A stretch of DNA of 64,000 bases. Origin: Paenibacillus_F sp047238265 (GTDB lineage Bacteria > Bacillota > Bacilli > Paenibacillales > NBRC-103111). Shown here in pieces: positions 26,099 to 34,467 of this stretch; the stretch's first letter is position 1; each line of letters starts with the position of its first letter. The notes beneath the pieces were generated by a model. The model did not search any database. It was not told where the DNA came from and saw only the letters and a list, made by a program, of their open reading frames with translations. Location of the stretch: contig NZ_JBDFMM010000001.1 in NCBI RefSeq assembly GCF_047238265.1, forward strand, positions 682,001 through 746,000, written 5' to 3'. Position numbers and translations under genes: made by a program.

Positions 26099-26998
26099 TC
26101 ACTGCCCGTCTTTTTTTTCGACCTTCTCGTTCATCCATTCCTCATAGCACTGGATGGCCGCTGCCAGGTCTTCCTCGCCGAGGCCTTTGCTCAGGCCCAT
26201 CTGGAAGACGGTAGTCGCGGCATGCAGTACAGGGGCCGGAAGCTGGAACTTGCCCGTCAGCTCGGACGCCAGCAGCAGATCCTTCAGCATCAGCTTCAGC
26301 GAGAACTGGTTGCTGAAATCACGGTCGAGAATCTTCGGGCCTTTAAGCTCGGCCTGCTTGCTGCCCGCGGACCCCGCCTGCACAATCTGCAGGAACTGCT
26401 CGGGCGCAAGGCCCGCTTTCGTCGCTATGGAGAGGCCCTCCATCAGGCCGATCGCATTAATGCCCACAATCGTATTGTGGGCCAGTTTCGCATAGGAGCC
26501 GGAACCGGACGGCCCCATGTAAAGCACTTTGCTGCCGAGATCGCTCAGCAGCGCGTGCTGGGCGTCGAACACGGGGCGGTCTCCGCCGACCATGAACACG
26601 AGCGTCGCCGCCTCGGCAGCGGGCTTGCTTCCGGTTACGGGCGCGTCCAGGAACTGAGCGCCGCGCCGGCCCAGATCGGCGTGAAGACGCTGGCTGAGGG
26701 CCGGAGAGATCGTGCTCGAATCGATCACGGTAAGGCCTTCTCCAGCCTTCTCCAGCACGCCGTTTTCGCCGTAGAAGACGCTTTCGACGGCGGAGTCGTT
26801 GCTCAGCATCGTGAACAGAACCTCGGCCCCGGAGACAGCTTCCGCAGGGGTCGCGGCCAGAGAGGCACCCGCCCCGACAAGCTCGGCCGCTTTATCGGCA
26901 CTGCGGTTATATACGGTGACCGCATAGCCTTTGCGGAGCAGATTGAGGGCCATCGGGGAGCCCATGGTGCCTAACCCGATAAATCCGATTTGTTTCAT
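26099..26998 (-). CDS. 3-hydroxyisobutyrate / tartronate-semialdehyde reductase family dehydrogenase
   Basis: NAD(P)-dependent beta-hydroxyacid dehydrogenase of 299 residues. It has the dinucleotide loop GFIGLGTMGSPMALNLL, the family signature DAPVTGSKPAAEAATLVFMVGG, the catalytic-lysine helix GSGSYAKLAHNTIVGINAIGL, and the C-terminal ILDRDFSNQFSLKLMLKDLLLA. This distinguishes the glyoxylate/succinate-semialdehyde-reductase-like branch from 6-phosphogluconate dehydrogenase; the exact substrate is not determinable. ATG 26998 is preferred over the adjacent GTG 27001 because GAGGTG is then seven bases away. It is a single-gene unit pointing left. Confidence 0.88.
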   Translation of the reverse strand: MKQIGFIGLGTMGSPMALNLLRKGYAVTVYNRSADKAAELVGAGASLAATPAEAVSGAEVLFTMLSNDSAVESVFYGENGVLEKAGEGLTVIDSSTISPALSQRLHADLGRRGAQFLDAPVTGSKPAAEAATLVFMVGGDRPVFDAQHALLSDLGSKVLYMGPSGSGSYAKLAHNTIVGINAIGLMEGLSIATKAGLAPEQFLQIVQAGSAGSKQAELKGPKILDRDFSNQFSLKLMLKDLLLASELTGKFQLPAPVLHAATTVFQMGLSKGLGEEDLAAAIQCYEEWMNEKVEKKDGQ

Positions 26999-27001
26999 CA
27001 C

Positions 27002-27355
27002 TAATCACCTCGTTTAGAGTCACGCCAGACACGATAATTTCACTTGCAGTTTGTACGGAAAGCTTTTATAGTAAGGAATCAATGCATGCGAAGCCGATGC
27101 GCCGGGGGTTTTCGGAGAATATATCGGCCGTTCCGGCAATACTATCCGGAGGTCCGGCAAGTTCCGCCTGCACCTGTCCGTATTGCGAATCCGTCCCTGC
27201 AAGCGCTCGGGCGAAGGAGAAAGCACCAGGCGTTTTTCCTATTGTAGCACGTTTGACGGAGAGGGAGCACGCCTGGGGCGCGACTTGCGGACCGCGGCAC
27301 AGAAGCGGTATGCTATAGGAAAGAACCAAGTAAAAGAACCGAGGAGGAGAGAAAG
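27002..27355. other. divergent intergenic region with candidate pgi promoter
   Basis: About 350 bases between the leftward dehydrogenase and pgi. TTGCGG (27285-27290), 18 bases, and TATGCT (27309-27314) form a plausible pgi promoter. The remaining sequence holds only short overlapping frames without ribosome binding sites. Confidence 0.4.
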
Positions 27356-28712
27356 TTGACCCAGAAGCTGCAATTTGATTACAGCAAGGCGCTTGACTTC
27401 GTTGCCCAGCACGAAATTGATTACCTGGCCGGGCCGATCCGTACCGCACATGACCAACTGCATAACGGAACCGGAGCCGGTAGTGATTATTTAGGGTGGA
27501 TCGATCTTCCGGTCGCTTACGACAAAGAAGAGTTCGGCAGAATCCAGAAGGCGGCGAAACAGATTCAATCCGACTCCGATGCGCTGGTCGTAATCGGCAT
27601 CGGCGGCTCCTACCTGGGGGCCCGCGCGGCGATTGAAATGCTGTCCCACTCTTTCTATAACCTGCTTGATAAAGACAAGCGTAAAACTCCGGCCGTATAC
27701 TTCGTCGGCCAGAATATCAGTTCTACATACGTAACGCACCTCCTGCAGACTGCTGGAAGGCAAAGACTTCTCCGTCAACGTCATTTCCAAATCCGGAACG
27801 ACGACGGAGCCGGCTATCGCCTTCCGTATTTTCCGCGAGCTGCTGGAGAAAAAATACGGCAAAGAAGCCGCGCGCAAGCGCATCTACGCCACGACGGACC
27901 GCGAGAAGGGCGCTCTTAAGCAGCTTGCCAACGGCGAAGGCTACGAGTCCTTCGTTATCCCGGACGATGTAGGCGGACGTTACTCCGTACTGACGGCCGT
28001 AGGTCTGCTTCCGATCGCCGTGGCCGGCATTAACATCGAAGAAATGATGCAGGGCGCGGCCGACGCGCGCGAAGCTTTCTCCAGCCCCGAGCTGAGCGAG
28101 AACGCGAGCTACCAGTACGCGGCTGTCCGCAACGCGCTCTACCGCAAAGGCAAAACTACCGAGATTCTCGTGAATTACGAGCCTTCTCTGCATTATGTAT
28201 CGGAGTGGTGGAAGCAGCTTTACGGCGAGAGCGAAGGCAAAGACAACAAGGGGATTTTCCCGGCTGCCGTCGATTTCACGACCGATCTTCACTCCATGGG
28301 CCAATTCATTCAGGAAGGCAACCGCAACCTGTTTGAAACGGTACTGTTTGTAGACCAGTCCGCAGAGGAGATCGTCATCGGAACCGATGAAGAGAACCTG
28401 GACGGGCTTAACTTCTTGAGCGGCAAAACGATGGATTTCGTGAACAAAAAGGCGTTCCAGGGCACTATGCTGGCTCATACGGACGGCGGCGTACCTAACC
28501 TGATCGTGACACTGCCGGACACTTCGGCTCACACGTTCGGCTATATGGTTTACTTCTTCGAAAAAGCATGCGGCATCAGCGGCTACCTTCTTGGAGTAAA
28601 TCCGTTCGACCAGCCGGGTGTGGAGGCGTACAAGAAAAACATGTTTGCGCTCCTCGGCAAACCCGGTTACGAAGAAGATAAAGCGAAACTCGAAGCTCGC
28701 TTGAACGACTAG
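27356..28712 (+). pseudogene. pgi: glucose-6-phosphate isomerase, frameshifted
   Basis: The central glycolytic isomerase. The first part (MTQKLQFDYSKALDFVAQHE, VVIGIGGSYLGARAAIEML) is in frame up to CAG 27746-27748; the rest (LLEGKDFSVNVISKSGTTTEPAIAFR, GGRYSVLTAVGLLPIAVAGI, LHSMGQFIQEG, GYLLGVNPFDQPGVE) is in the +1 frame. Deleting A27749 (CAGACTG to CAGCTG) gives a protein of about 451 residues, exactly the Firmicutes length. The start is TTG 27356 behind GGAGGAGAGAAAG. All catalytic segments are intact, so a genuine loss of this core gene is unlikely; a sequencing error or recoding is easier to accept. It is the second of four identical lesions in this window. Confidence 0.9.
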
Positions 28713-28761
28713 TTTCGTCCAGACAGAACCCGTATAGGGCTCTGTAAGGGCATTTTCAACG

Positions 28762-28800
28762 AAAACAGGCCTTTTCCTCCGGGATTAGGTCTGTTTTTTA
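28762..28800 (+). terminator. intrinsic terminator after pgi
   Basis: AAAACAGGCC (28762-28771) pairs with GGTCTGTTTT (28788-28797, one G-U), followed by TTA. Confidence 0.8.
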
Positions 28801-28908
28801 TTGGAAATAATGTTAGAACTAAATTAACTATTGTACTAATATTCTGATTTGTGTAAAATGATATGAAACAGAAGGCGCATTAGTTAGGAAATGGAATGAA
28901 GAAGCGAC

Positions 28909-29547
28909 ATGATAGCATCCTACAGAACGGTACAGAAGCATGGAGCCGATGAAATTGTCATCAAACGTTCCCGGTTTATCGGTCAGGCGTTGCCGGTTTC
29001 GTCCGAAGAGGAAGCGCTTGCTTTTATAGCCGGCGTGAAGAAGGAACACTCGATGGCGACCCACAACTGTTCCGCTTACATGATCGGAGAACGCAACGAG
29101 ATTCAGAAACAGTCGGATGACGGGGAGCCGAGCGGCACAGCCGGCAAACCGATTCTCGAAGTGATCCGGAATATGGATCTCAAGAACGTGGCCGTAGTCG
29201 TCACCCGGTATTTCGGCGGTATTATGCTGGGAGCCGGCGGACTGATCAGAGCCTACACGGATGGCGCAGTCGCGGGAATTCAGGCCGCGGTGCCCGTTTA
29301 CAAAGTAAGTCATCAGGAACTGCTCGCTGAAATCGATTATACTTGGCTGGGTAAAGTGGAGAATGAGCTGCGGAACCGCAACATGCGGATGGGCGATACG
29401 GAATTTACCGATAAGGTTATCCTCCGGTGCTATCCCTTATCTGCCGAGGCGGATTCTTTTGCCGACTGGTTTACCGATTTGACCCAAGGTCAAGGAAACA
29501 TCATACGCGGCGAACATACATATATCGAACATAGCGAGCTACCCTAA
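28909..29547 (+). CDS. yvyE: YigZ/IMPACT family protein
   Basis: A 212-residue protein of the conserved UPF0029/YigZ family. The N-terminal IMPACT domain shows IKRSRFIGQALPVSSEEEALAFI, HNCSAYMIG, QKQSDDGEPSGTAGKPILEVI and the signature VAVVVTRYFGGIMLGAGGLIRAYT; a DUF1949-type ferredoxin-like domain follows from about residue 140. The biochemical role is unsettled; a regulatory or proteolytic-like function has been suggested for relatives. A candidate ribosome binding site is GGAATGAAGAAGCG upstream. It sits between the pgi terminator and a TetR gene. Confidence 0.9.
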   Translation: MIASYRTVQKHGADEIVIKRSRFIGQALPVSSEEEALAFIAGVKKEHSMATHNCSAYMIGERNEIQKQSDDGEPSGTAGKPILEVIRNMDLKNVAVVVTRYFGGIMLGAGGLIRAYTDGAVAGIQAAVPVYKVSHQELLAEIDYTWLGKVENELRNRNMRMGDTEFTDKVILRCYPLSAEADSFADWFTDLTQGQGNIIRGEHTYIEHSELP

Positions 29548-29581
29548 CAATTTCATACACCACCGAAGCGGAGGGATTCTT

Positions 29582-30223
29582 ATGGCGAGGAAGGCAGTCG
29601 CTCAGGAACTTAGCAGAGAGCGGATTCTTGAAGAGGCCAGGGAGTTATTCGTAACTCGCGGTTATCGCGCTTTAACGATGCGAAGCATCGCTAAAGCAAT
29701 GGGTTACAGCCATGGCGCGTTATACTATCATTTTAGAGAAAAAGCAGAGCTGTTCAATGCACTCATACTGGAAGATTTCGGCATACTCCTGCAGCGGCAG
29801 CGGCAAATTATCGTCGAATCCGCTGTTCTCGGGGTTCCCCTGCTGCAGAAGCTGATGATGGAGTTTATCCGGTTCGGACTGGAGAACCCGCATCATTACG
29901 AAATCATGTTTATGATCCGGGACGAGGAGCTGCGTCAGTACTCGCGGACCGAGCAGGCGAAATGTTTCGATCTGTTTGCCACGGTTGTGCGCCAGGTCAT
30001 TTCGGGAATGCCGGACAAGGAAGATCAGGAATACCGGCTTCCTTGGAATTTGTTTATGTCCATGCACGGATTCATCTCGCATTCCATTCATTACGGGCAG
30101 ACGTTTGAGCTGGTAGAACAGCTCGCCGAAGAGCATGTACAACTGCTGTGCAGCAACATGGTCTCCACGGCGGCCCGATCCGATTCTTCCAAGGTCAGTC
30201 TGGTTAATCACGAATCAGCTTAA
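29582..30223 (+). CDS. TetR/AcrR family transcriptional regulator
   Basis: A 213-residue regulator with a canonical N-terminal helix-turn-helix: ILEEARELFVTRGYRALTMRS, then IAKAMGYSHGALYYHFREKAELF (about residues 15-60). The C-terminal ligand/dimer domain is variable and gives no ligand clue. AAGCGGAGGGATTCTT precedes ATG 29582. It lies 35 bases after yvyE and converges with the yjbQ-like gene, sharing about 20 bases at the 3' ends. No palindromic operator is obvious right at its start. Confidence 0.9.
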   Translation: MARKAVAQELSRERILEEARELFVTRGYRALTMRSIAKAMGYSHGALYYHFREKAELFNALILEDFGILLQRQRQIIVESAVLGVPLLQKLMMEFIRFGLENPHHYEIMFMIRDEELRQYSRTEQAKCFDLFATVVRQVISGMPDKEDQEYRLPWNLFMSMHGFISHSIHYGQTFELVEQLAEEHVQLLCSNMVSTAARSDSSKVSLVNHESA

Positions 30224-30605
30224 CGGTAAACGTACGGCTGCGGGGCCCGTCAAATTCGCAGAAGTAGATTCCCTGCCAGCGGCCCAGCTCAAGGCGGCCT
30301 CCGCGGATAAATACGGTTTGCGAGGCGCCCATGGTCATGGCTTTCAGATGAGCGGCCGTATTGCCTTCCGCATGACGGTCGCGCGGATGCTCCCAGGGAA
30401 ACACTTCGTCCAGGCGCATGAGCGTATCCCTTTTTACATCGGGATCGGCATTTTCGTTGATCGTCACTCCCGCCGTCGTATGAGGGCAGTAAACGATGAC
30501 GGTGCCGTCTTGAATGCGGTTTTCCCCAACCAGCCCTGCCACGATATCCGTAATTTCAACCATTTCGTCCCGTTTGCGGGTGACAAGATCGCAGGTATGC
30601 AGCAT
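30204..30605 (-). CDS. yjbQ: YjbQ family protein (secondary thiamine-phosphate synthase type, UPF0047)
   Basis: A 133-residue protein with the family core VIVYCPHTTAGVTINENADPDVKRD, WEHPRDRHAEGNTAAHLKAMTMG and GRWQGIYFCEFDGPRSR. Members can bypass thiE in thiamine phosphate synthesis in vitro but the physiological role is uncertain. The conserved histidine/aspartate set in the first motif and the DRHAEGN motif line the active site. CAAGGAGGAAATCCGCTT lies before the ATG. Its 3' end overlaps the 3' end of the convergent TetR gene by about 20 bases. Confidence 0.9.
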   Translation of the reverse strand: MLHTCDLVTRKRDEMVEITDIVAGLVGENRIQDGTVIVYCPHTTAGVTINENADPDVKRDTLMRLDEVFPWEHPRDRHAEGNTAAHLKAMTMGASQTVFIRGGRLELGRWQGIYFCEFDGPRSRTFTVKLIRD

Positions 30606-30809
30606 AAGCGGATTTCCTCCTTGAAGGTTTGTGACCGGCGGGGTAAGGAAGGATGGGAGTTTATAAGCCCGAACAAGCTTCGTATCTCCCCATGCGCTTC
30701 ATGGTCCAAACCCGCGCTCTAGTTCCGATTCTATCGTAACGGACGCGATTTCCGGTGTCAAAACGTGTTACAATGAAAGCATAACCGGATAACGAAAGGA
30801 TGAAACGCA

Positions 30810-31034
30810 TTGGATTTGTCGGCATGGTCGGAACAGAACGTGGATTATATGTTCAATGAAATCAAAACGAAACTGAGAATGGCGACAGGCGGATCGATTA
30901 AAGCGTCCAACTTCAGCCAGGAACAATATGAAGATCTTAAAGATCTGTACGATCTCGTTATGAGCAAGCCCAATTTCAGCATTAGCGAAATTGACGCGAT
31001 TACGACGGAGCTGGGCAAGCTCCGCAAGGCCTGA
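30810..31034 (+). CDS. yfkK: DUF1128 family protein (YfkK-like)
   Basis: A 74-residue, highly charged all-helical protein: NVDYMFNEIKTKLRMATGG, ASNFSQEQYEDLKDLYDLVM, SKPNFSISEIDAITTELGKL match the DUF1128/YfkK family of Bacillales, of unknown function. It starts with TTG 30810 preceded by AAAGGATGAAACGCA. An ordinary -10 (TACAAT 30769-30774) lies upstream with a weak -35. A G+C-rich hairpin with a long T-run follows. Confidence 0.88.
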   Translation: MDLSAWSEQNVDYMFNEIKTKLRMATGGSIKASNFSQEQYEDLKDLYDLVMSKPNFSISEIDAITTELGKLRKA

Positions 31035-31054
31035 AGCCTGCTTGCCTTTTTGTG

Positions 31055-31103
31055 AAAAGCCCTTCCGCACGGAGATTTACCTCCGGGGCGGGAGGCTTTT
31101 TTT
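31055..31103 (+). terminator. intrinsic terminator after yfkK
   Basis: AAAAGCCCTTCCGC pairs imperfectly with GCGGGAGGCTTTT across a 19-base loop, followed by TTTTATA. Confidence 0.65.
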
Positions 31104-31272
31104 ATATGGAAAAAAAGACGTCTCTCCCGCGGGAATTCACGAAACGCTTATGAAACAGATGTCTTGGCCAAATAAAACAGGAAGAAGGGACAGCTATCCA
31201 ATCGGGCCGCTAACCGTCCGCATATGGTATAGGGTAGCATGCATGATTCGCTGAATAAGGGAGGTAGACGGT

Positions 31273-31566
31273 ATGAGCTCTATACATCGCAACGAAGCGG
31301 CCAAACTGGTCGGTCAAAACATCGTGGCCGTCCGTAAAGACGGTTCCAGGGTCAGAGGCAAGCTGGTGCGTATTCAAGGCAACGAGCTGATTCTTGAGCC
31401 CGAAGAGGGGACCGCTCAGACAAAAGCGTTCATTCCTCTCGTATTGTTCGATTTGCTGGCCATCGGAACGGCTCCGTATGCTTACGGACCTTATGGTTAT
31501 GGCGGAGGCTTCGGTTACGGCGGCGGATTTGGCGGCGGTTTCGGAGGACCCGGTTTCTTCTGGTAA
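31273..31566 (+). CDS. hypothetical protein with SH3/Sm-like N-terminus and Gly-Tyr-rich tail
   Basis: A 97-residue protein. The first about 65 residues (NIVAVRKDGSRVRGKLVRIQGNELILEPE) look like a small five-stranded beta barrel of the Sm/SH3 kind; the last about 30 residues are YGPYGYGGGFGYGGGFGGGF and an FW end, a glycine-tyrosine repeat reminiscent of spore coat or cell-surface proteins. AAGGGAGGTAGACGGT gives a strong ribosome binding site. A terminator follows directly, so it is a single-gene unit. A coat-associated role is a guess from composition. Confidence 0.75.
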   Translation: MSSIHRNEAAKLVGQNIVAVRKDGSRVRGKLVRIQGNELILEPEEGTAQTKAFIPLVLFDLLAIGTAPYAYGPYGYGGGFGYGGGFGGGFGGPGFFW

Positions 31567-31582
31567 AAGGGAAAGAGGGCTG

Positions 31583-31614
31583 TCAGGTTCCGGTTACGGG
31601 ACCTGATTTTTTTA
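31583..31614 (+). terminator. intrinsic terminator
   Basis: TCAGGTTCC (31583-31591) pairs with GGGACCTGA (31598-31606, one G-U), followed by seven T. Confidence 0.85.
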
Positions 31615-31719
31615 TTTGCGTCCGGGCTTGAATAAACACCATCGGCCCTGCTGCGGAATAGGCTGGTGTGGAGAAAAGGGCGGGTTCCGTAACCCGGAAC
31701 AGGCGGAGTGGGGGAAAAA

Positions 31720-32424
31720 ATGAGCGCAGGAAAGAGCGAGTCCGACTATGAAAAAGAGTGGGAACGGAAATTCGGGTTCCGTTCCGGAGAGATTCCTTCG
31801 TTTTCCTCCATTTTCGGAGGCGGGGAAACTTTGTTTACTGAGCTGTCCAAGCGGATTTCAGAGGACCCGGAGAACACGGCCTGGCTGGACCAATGGCTGG
31901 ATAAACTTTTGCGGCAGGCTATGCCGGGCTACCGGATTCCGGAGTGGATGGGAAACGGCTGGGAAAACGAGCCGGACGGAAATTCCGGCGGACAGAGCAC
32001 GCAAGCGAGCGCCACTCCGCAGCGCAGCGGGGAGAAACGCCGGGAGACCGGGTGGAAACCCGATGCCGCCCGGCCTGCCGCCTCGGGGCCTCCCGCGGTC
32101 ATCCCCTTCTCCGGCGGAAAGCCTGTCAGGGGCCTTGTCGCCGGAAGCAAAAAGCGGCAAACCGCCAAGGTCAAAGAGGCGGAAGCTTTCTCCTATTCGA
32201 TAACCGAGGCCGGAGGCCGGCTTATGGTTATCGTGCACCAGCCTCAGGGAATACGCCCCGGAGAGATTGAACTGGCGGCGGACAGGTCGAGTATCCGCCT
32301 TAAGGGCGTCCGGATCGGAGGGAAACAGGCCATCCGCCTGTTCAGGCCGATCCGGCCGGGTTCGTGCCGGATGACCAGCGAAGACGGTTCCCTGGTCATC
32401 CGGGCCGATTTGGCCCGCCGGTGA
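31720..32424 (+). CDS. hypothetical protein with disordered linker and Hsp20-like C-terminus
   Basis: A 234-residue protein. An acidic, tryptophan-containing N-terminal part (about 1-75: ENTAWLDQWLDKLLRQAMPGYRIPEWMGNG) is joined by a Ser/Ala/Pro/Gly-rich linker (about 75-150) to a beta-rich end: EAFSYSITEAGGRLMVIVHQPQG, ELAADRSSIRLKGV, RPGSCRMTSEDGSLVIRADL. The tail has the strand pattern of alpha-crystallin/Hsp20 domains as found in spore proteins such as GerT or CotM, but this is a weak resemblance. ATG 31720 has GGAGTGGGGG upstream; GTG 31708 is the longer alternative. It is followed by a convergent spore-protein gene, which fits a sporulation link. Confidence 0.65.
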   Translation: MSAGKSESDYEKEWERKFGFRSGEIPSFSSIFGGGETLFTELSKRISEDPENTAWLDQWLDKLLRQAMPGYRIPEWMGNGWENEPDGNSGGQSTQASATPQRSGEKRRETGWKPDAARPAASGPPAVIPFSGGKPVRGLVAGSKKRQTAKVKEAEAFSYSITEAGGRLMVIVHQPQGIRPGEIELAADRSSIRLKGVRIGGKQAIRLFRPIRPGSCRMTSEDGSLVIRADLARR

Positions 32425-32516
32425 CGGGGACAGCCGCGGCATTATGCTCCGCCGCGCGGAGCGGCGTGGCATAACGCCTTGCGGGCGGCGGTCCGTCGGG
32501 CATACAGCGCGCGGGA

Positions 32517-32807
32517 TTACTTCGGCCCGCTGCGCTCCGCGAGCTGCTTCTGCGCCAGGCGGACCAGCTCCCGCACCATGCGGCCGCCGATTTCGCCGCC
32601 GATTTTACCGGCATCCTCCGTGCGGAGCCGGCCGTTGTTGCCCGGCTCCAGGGGGACTCCCAGGGTACGGGCGACTTCGTATTTGACCAGGTTCGGCTGA
32701 TCGGCGGATACGTTGTAGCCCGCGTCCCGCATGACCTGGCCCTTAAACCGGTCCAGGCTGCGTTCGCTTCCGGGAACGGCTGCTCTGCGGCTTCGTCTTC
32801 TTGCCAT
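32517..32807 (-). CDS. alpha/beta-type small acid-soluble spore protein
   Basis: A 96-residue DNA-binding spore protein. LDRFKGQVMRDAG resembles the family, and LVKYEVARTLGVPLEPGNNGR and EDAGKIGGEIGGRMVRELV match the two conserved blocks of alpha/beta SASP, which coat DNA in the dormant spore; the first block normally contains the GPR protease site and here reads KYEVARTLGV. The N-terminus MARRRSRRAAVPGSER is unusually basic and longer than in SspA-type proteins. AGGGAGGTGATAGC precedes the ATG. It is expected to be sigma-G controlled, although I could not pick a convincing promoter. Confidence 0.9.
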   Translation of the reverse strand: MARRRSRRAAVPGSERSLDRFKGQVMRDAGYNVSADQPNLVKYEVARTLGVPLEPGNNGRLRTEDAGKIGGEIGGRMVRELVRLAQKQLAERSGPK

Positions 32808-33192
32808 GCTATCACCTCCCTGAGGATAGGTTGCCCAGGAGTTCCCGGAGTATCACGAAGCGGCCGGGCGCTGTGCGGCTTCTGTGAAGAGTGTCCGATG
32901 CCGGAGAGCCCGGGCGATCCGCCGCATGCCAAAAACACCGTGCGCTATACTGCGCACGGTGCGGAAAGCTCCCGCCCCTATCAGGAGGGGGCCGGTAGTG
33001 TTCGGGGTATGCGGCATTTTCCGTCAAAATGGCTCAGGTGCGGCCCCCGGCTTCCTTTCGCGAAAGTAGAAGGCCGACGAGCTTTTCCGGCCTTGGCCAG
33101 GCAGGGGCTTCAGACAAGAGATTTTCCGCTGTATGTGGAAGGCTCTTTCGCATCGTCCTCCGCGCACTAACCTCTTCCGTCCGTCCCGGAAA
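32808..33192. other. intergenic stretch between the spore protein and a glycosyltransferase
   Basis: About 385 bases holding the leftward terminator at 32931-32961 and the upstream control region of the spore protein gene. No protein-like frame with a ribosome binding site was seen. Confidence 0.4.
32931..32961 (-). terminator. leftward intrinsic terminator
   Basis: CACCGTGCGC (32936-32945) and GCGCACGGTG (32952-32961) are perfect arms around TATACT; on the minus strand a run of five T follows (32935-32931). It lies about 230 bases downstream of the glycosyltransferase at 33193-34209. Confidence 0.75.
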
Positions 33193-34209
33193 TTAACGGC
33201 CCGTCCGTTCGGCTGCTACGGGAATCCGGTCCGAGTATACGGCAGCTTCATCATCCTGCTGAGCCGGGATTGTTTTTTCGATGAGATACAAGGGACGGTG
33301 TTTAACCTCCCGGTAAATTTTGCCGATGTACTCTCCGATCAGTCCCAGGGCCAGAAGCTGCACCCCGCCGATAAACCAGACGGATAAAATCAGAGAAGTC
33401 CAACCGGACGCCGTTGTCCCCCATAATTTAGAAATGATGGCATAAGCGCCGGCGAACACGCTGATGATGGAGAGCAAAAATCCGGTGACCGTGACCATCC
33501 GGATCGGTTTGACACTGAAGGAAGTAATGCCGTCGAGTGCAAAAGACAGCATTTTGCGCAGCGGATACTTCGATTCCCCGGCAAAACGTTCTTTCCTCTC
33601 GTACATGACCTCGGCGGTACGCAGTCCCAAAAGCGGGACAATCCCTCTCAAAAACACGTTGACTTCTTTATAACGGGACAAATAATCCAGCGCGCGCTTG
33701 CTCATAAGCCGGTAATCCGCATGATTGTTCTTAATTTGGACGCCCAGACGTAGCATTAATTTATAAAAGGATTCTGCAGTCGTCTTTTTGAACCAGGTAT
33801 CGGTCGTCCGGTCGCTGCGGATTCCATAGACGATCTCGGCTCCCTCCAGATACTTCCGTACAAATTCGCGTATCGCGTCCGTATCGTCCTGCAGGTCCGC
33901 ATCGATGGAAATCACGATGTCGGATGTATGTCTTGCCGTCATTAAACCCGCAAGCAGGGCGTTCTGATGTCCCGCATTCCTTGCGAGCTTAACGCCTGTT
34001 ACATAGTCATGGGAACGGCTGTATTGGTCGATGAGCTCCCAGGTCCGGTCTTTGCTGCCGTCATCGACGAGCAGCATCACACTTTCGCCGGCTACGAGTT
34101 TTTCCTGAACGAGGCGGTCCAGAACCGCGCTTAAACGGCTTACCGTTTCGGGAAGAACTTCTTCTTCGTTATAGCAGGGTACCACGATTGTTAAAATAGG
34201 GCTCGACAT
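33193..34209 (-). CDS. GT2 polyprenyl-phosphate glycosyltransferase (GtrB/CsbB-like)
   Basis: A 338-residue enzyme. The GT-A domain shows VVPCYNEEEVLPETV, LLVDDGSKDRTWELI, KLARNAGHQNALLAGL, SIDADLQDD (the metal-binding DxD) and KNNHADYRLMSKRAL. Two C-terminal membrane helices (IRMVTVTGFLLSIISVFAGAYAI, SLILSVWFIGGVQLLALGLIG) are followed by GEYIGKIYREVKHRPLY. This is the layout of enzymes that charge undecaprenyl phosphate with a hexose for transfer outside the membrane, for example in teichoic-acid glycosylation. GAAGGAAAGATTTTACGGG on the minus strand serves as ribosome binding site. It is transcribed away from the catalase gene. Confidence 0.9.
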   Translation of the reverse strand: MSSPILTIVVPCYNEEEVLPETVSRLSAVLDRLVQEKLVAGESVMLLVDDGSKDRTWELIDQYSRSHDYVTGVKLARNAGHQNALLAGLMTARHTSDIVISIDADLQDDTDAIREFVRKYLEGAEIVYGIRSDRTTDTWFKKTTAESFYKLMLRLGVQIKNNHADYRLMSKRALDYLSRYKEVNVFLRGIVPLLGLRTAEVMYERKERFAGESKYPLRKMLSFALDGITSFSVKPIRMVTVTGFLLSIISVFAGAYAIISKLWGTTASGWTSLILSVWFIGGVQLLALGLIGEYIGKIYREVKHRPLYLIEKTIPAQQDDEAAVYSDRIPVAAERTGR

Positions 34210-34350
34210 CCCGTAAAATCTTCCTTTCTTATCCTGGACTGGACATTGCTGCTTCCCACCGGATTATTCTTATTGTAAACAAGCAAAGCCAGTTAAAGCA
34301 ATTGCCTGCTCGTCGGAATGTGTAGAATTTAGGCGGAATTAACCTATAGA

Positions 34351-34365
34351 TTAAAATGATTATAA
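34351..34365. promoter_or_regulatory. PerR-type operator upstream of catalase
   Basis: TTAAAATGATTATAA matches the PerR box consensus TTATAATNATTATAA with one mismatch, just upstream of the catalase promoter. Confidence 0.7.
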
Positions 34366-34381
34366 TTTTATAGTCATTCTA

Positions 34382-34411
34382 TTGACTGAGAGAAGACGAC
34401 GATGATATACT
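34382..34411 (+). promoter_or_regulatory. catalase promoter
   Basis: TTGACT (34382-34387), 18 bases, TATACT (34406-34411). It lies between the two operator-like boxes, consistent with repression until peroxide oxidises the regulator. Confidence 0.7.
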
Positions 34412-34424
34412 ACCGTCATGACAT

Positions 34425-34439
34425 TGATAATCATTTTCA
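34425..34439. promoter_or_regulatory. Fur/PerR-like operator in the catalase leader
   Basis: TGATAATCATTTTCA matches the Fur 7-1-7 box TGATAATNATTATCA with one mismatch. It overlaps the early transcribed region, so binding would block initiation or clearance. Fur and PerR boxes are close relatives, so either protein could bind. Confidence 0.6.
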
Positions 34440-34467
34440 AATAATAATAATTATAAAGAGGTGCAGA

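Noticed and set aside
27723..28532. 269-residue reverse-strand frame opposite pgi
   Set aside because: Shadow of the pgi coding sequence after the frameshift.
31748..32203. Alternative 151-residue frame inside the Hsp20-like-tail gene
   Set aside because: Arginine/proline-rich shadow of the 31720 frame, which has a good start and domain-like sequence.
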